Positions 8,857 through 9,929 of a stretch of 9,929 nt of DNA are shown in pieces (the first letter of the stretch is position 1; each line of letters starts with the position of its first letter). Both the position numbers and the translations under genes were made by a program. The DNA is from REEB85 sp018971455 (GTDB taxonomy: Bacteria > Pseudomonadota > Alphaproteobacteria > Acetobacterales > Acetobacteraceae), in assembly GCA_028871195.1 (NCBI GenBank), contig JAGWNT010000116.1, positions 1 through 9,929 on the forward strand, read 5' to 3'. The notes under the pieces are model-generated. The model searched no databases and had not been told where the DNA came from. It worked only from the letters and a program-made list of their open reading frames with translations.

Positions 8857-8887
8857 GCACCGCTCCGGCAGGATTCGAGGGCGCAAG

Positions 8888-9514
8888 ATGAGCATCGAGC
8901 TGTGGACGTGGAACACGCCGAACGGGCGCAAGATCAGCGTGGCGCTGGAGGAGATGGGGCTGGCCTATGGCGTGCACCCGGTGAACATCGGCAAGGGCGA
9001 GCAGTTCAACCCCGCCTTCCTCAAGATCAGCCCCAACAACCGCATCCCCGCCATCCTGGACCCGGAGGGGCCGGGCGGCGCGCCGATCAGCGTGTTCGAG
9101 TCAGGCGCCATCCTGATCTATCTCGGCCAGAAGACCGGGCGCTTCTGGCCGGCCGACCTGCGCGCGCAGGTGCCTGTGCTGGAGTGGCTGATGTGGCAGA
9201 TGGGCGGGTTCGGGCCGATGCCCGGGCAGGTGCATCATTTCCTCCAGGTCGAGAACGAAGCCGACCGGCGCTACGGCCTGGAGCGCTATTCGAAGGAGAC
9301 GCGCCGGCTCTACGGCGTCGCCGACCGGCGGCTGGCCGAGGTGGAGTTCTTTGCCGGCGATATCTCCATCGCCGATTTCGCCATTCTCGGCTGGGCCTGG
9401 CGCCATGAGCGCCACCAGGTGGATCTGGCGGAGTTTCCCCATGTGCGGCGCTGGTACGAAACGATGATGGCCCGCCCGGCCACCAGGCGCGGTTTCGAGG
9501 TGGCGCTGAGCTGA
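8888..9514 (+). CDS. Glutathione S-transferase family protein, Nu-class-like (YfcG/YghU type)
   Basis: This 208-residue cytoplasmic protein has an N-terminal thioredoxin-fold domain (about residues 1-85) and an all-helical C-terminal domain (about 90-205). The start LWTWNTPNGRKISVALEE (5-22) is the Nu-class signature; the Thr/Asn pair after the first strand replaces the Cys or Ser of other classes. NNRIPAI (50-56) carries the cis-Pro, and ESGAILIYL (71-79) binds the gamma-glutamyl end of glutathione. The helical domain has the ISIADFAILGWAWRHE motif. E. coli YfcG and YghU of this class act mainly as glutathione-dependent disulfide or peroxide reductases, so a redox role is more likely than general conjugation. 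GAGGG precedes the ATG by 6 bases. It is transcribed divergently from maeB. Confidence 0.9.
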   Translation: MSIELWTWNTPNGRKISVALEEMGLAYGVHPVNIGKGEQFNPAFLKISPNNRIPAILDPEGPGGAPISVFESGAILIYLGQKTGRFWPADLRAQVPVLEWLMWQMGGFGPMPGQVHHFLQVENEADRRYGLERYSKETRRLYGVADRRLAEVEFFAGDISIADFAILGWAWRHERHQVDLAEFPHVRRWYETMMARPATRRGFEVALS

Positions 9515-9522
9515 CCGGGACC

Positions 9523-9556
9523 GCCGCCGGCCGGATCATTTGACCTGGCCGGCGGC
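9523..9556 (+). terminator. Perfect 10-bp hairpin after the glutathione S-transferase gene
   Basis: GCCGCCGGCC (9523-9532) and GGCCGGCGGC (9547-9556) are perfectly complementary, and the stem can grow to 12 bp with a G-U and a G-C pair, leaving a 10-base loop. It begins 9 bases after the stop codon. No T-run follows (AGACCC), so it is not a textbook intrinsic terminator. It may act as a U-less terminator or as a 3'-end stabiliser. Confidence 0.5.
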
Positions 9557-9568
9557 AGACCCTAGAAG
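9540..9568 (+). promoter_or_regulatory. Candidate promoter of tRNA-Ser
   Basis: TTGACC (9540-9545, 5 of 6 consensus) and TAGAAG (9563-9568, 4 of 6) are spaced by exactly 17 bases. Initiation near 9575 would leave a leader of about 30 bases for processing before the tRNA 5' end at 9605. The -35 box begins in the loop of the hairpin at 9523-9556 and its last bases reach the short G-U/G-C extension of that stem. The spacing and position make this the best promoter candidate in the right part of the window. Confidence 0.5.
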
Positions 9569-9604
9569 GCCCGGGCAAACGTCGTGTGATGAGCCTCTTC
9601 CGGC

Positions 9605-9697
9605 GGAGGGGTGGCCGAGCGGCTGAAGGCGACGGTTTGCTAAACCGTTGTACGGAGTAAATCCGTACCGTGGGTTCGAATCCCATCCCCTCCGCCA
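9605..9697 (+). tRNA. tRNA-Ser (anticodon GCU)
   Basis: The full cloverleaf can be drawn. The acceptor stem is GGAGGGG (9605-9611) paired with CCCCTCC (9687-9693). Discriminator G at 9694 is typical for serine, followed by an encoded CCA (9695-9697). The anticodon stem ACGGT/ACCGT encloses TTGCTAA with anticodon GCT at 9639-9641, reading AGC/AGU codons. The long class II variable arm TACGGA-GTAAA-TCCGTA (9651-9667) is diagnostic of Ser/Leu/Tyr tRNAs. The T arm is GTGGG-TTCGAAT-CCCAT with one G-U pair. Nothing suggests degeneration. Confidence 0.97.
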
Positions 9698-9791
9698 CCT
9701 TCTAACACATTGATATCATTGGATATTATCTCCGGCCTGGCGCATTGCAAGCGGCGGAAATGCCGCACTCATTTCGGCGCTGCTGCGCAGA

Positions 9792-9816
9792 ACCGGTCGA
9801 CCGAGACGGTCCCGGT
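9792..9816. repeat. Bulged 10-bp hairpin downstream of tRNA-Ser
   Basis: ACCGG, a 2-base TC bulge, then GACCG (9792-9803) pair perfectly with CGGTC-CCGGT (9807-9816) around a 3-base AGA loop. No T-run follows on either strand, so it does not look like an intrinsic terminator. It could be part of a leader, a protein-binding site or chance in GC-rich DNA. Confidence 0.4.
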
Positions 9817-9913
9817 CCGCCGATAGGGCGATGGTCTTGCGGAATATCTCTCGGCGCCCCTTTGCGTGGTACCAGTTCCCGCGGTGCCTCCGCACGGCGT
9901 AGACGCGTACCAT

Positions 9914-9922
9914 GGAAAGGAG
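9914..9922 (+). promoter_or_regulatory. Shine-Dalgarno-like sequence at the right edge
   Basis: GGAAAGGAG is a near-ideal ribosome-binding sequence, and only 7 bases remain before the window ends. A plus-strand gene may therefore start right at or just beyond base 9930. Nothing of its product can be seen. Confidence 0.3.
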
Positions 9923-9929
9923 ACGCCCC

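Larger units (their letters stand above)
9698..9929. other. Segment downstream of tRNA-Ser with no supported gene
   Basis: These 232 bases hold no coding region I can defend. Immediately after the tRNA CCA comes an AT-rich patch (about 9698-9732), unlike the rest of the window, containing the perfect palindrome TGATATCA (9711-9718) and TATTAT (9724-9729). CTAACA (9702-9707) lies 16 bases before TATTAT and could make a weak rightward promoter. No T-run terminator for the tRNA is visible. A 65-codon minus-strand frame (9716-9913) exists but lacks a ribosome site. The position beside a tRNA 3' end is a common integration site for mobile elements, but no integrase gene or repeated tRNA end is visible inside the window. 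Confidence 0.5.

Noticed and set aside
9087..9698. Minus-strand 203-codon frame beginning MAEGMGFEPTVRIYSV
   Set aside because: The N-terminal part is the well-known false protein made by translating the complement of tRNA-Ser, and the remainder is antisense to the glutathione S-transferase gene.
9716..9913. Minus-strand 65-codon frame after the tRNA
   Set aside because: The ATG is preceded by pyrimidine-rich CTCCTTTCC rather than a ribosome site, the product resembles no family known to me, and its start overlaps a plus-strand ribosome-like sequence. It cannot be excluded as a remnant, but support is too thin to call a gene.

Overview
The window looks like chromosomal DNA from a high-GC, hopanoid-producing alphaproteobacterium. 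An Acetobacteraceae/Rhodospirillales-type organism is my best guess, but this is inferred from gene content and not proven. Bases 1-8728 are almost fully coding on the minus strand. A short divergent region then leads to a plus-strand glutathione S-transferase gene and a tRNA-Ser gene.

Reading the minus strand in its transcription direction (right to left), the first cluster is maeB (malic enzyme fused to a phosphotransacetylase-like domain), a small membrane-anchored J-domain protein, an unrecognised 269-residue protein, an SPFH/stomatin protein (QmcA type) and its NfeD-like partner. Gaps are 10-65 bases, so this could be one long transcript. It ends at a hairpin followed by TTTT just after the NfeD gene. 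A good candidate promoter lies immediately beyond that hairpin.

That promoter would drive the hopanoid operon hpnA-hpnB-hpnC-hpnD. All three gene junctions there are 4-base stop/start overlaps (GTGA, ATGA, ATGA), so translation is probably coupled. HpnD and HpnC carry out the first two steps from farnesyl diphosphate towards squalene; the third, HpnE, is probably just off the left edge. HpnA and HpnB are the hopanoid-associated sugar epimerase and glycosyltransferase. hpnD is cut by the left edge.

On the right, the 159-base gap between maeB and the glutathione S-transferase gene holds weak candidate promoters in both directions and a long imperfect inverted repeat flanking one -10 box. The transferase gene is followed by a perfect 10-bp hairpin. 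The -35 box of the presumed tRNA-Ser promoter starts in the loop of that hairpin. After tRNA-Ser(GCU) come 232 bases with no gene I can support: an AT-rich patch, a bulged hairpin, and a strong ribosome-binding sequence right at the edge.

Most of the window is conventional. The items most worth a second look are the unknown 269-residue protein between chaperone-like and SPFH genes, the SPFH/NfeD pair next to hopanoid synthesis, the terminator-promoter module before hpnA, the dyad in the maeB/GST gap, and the tRNA-flanking segment. I see no CRISPR array, insertion sequence, phage gene or recognisable defence system.
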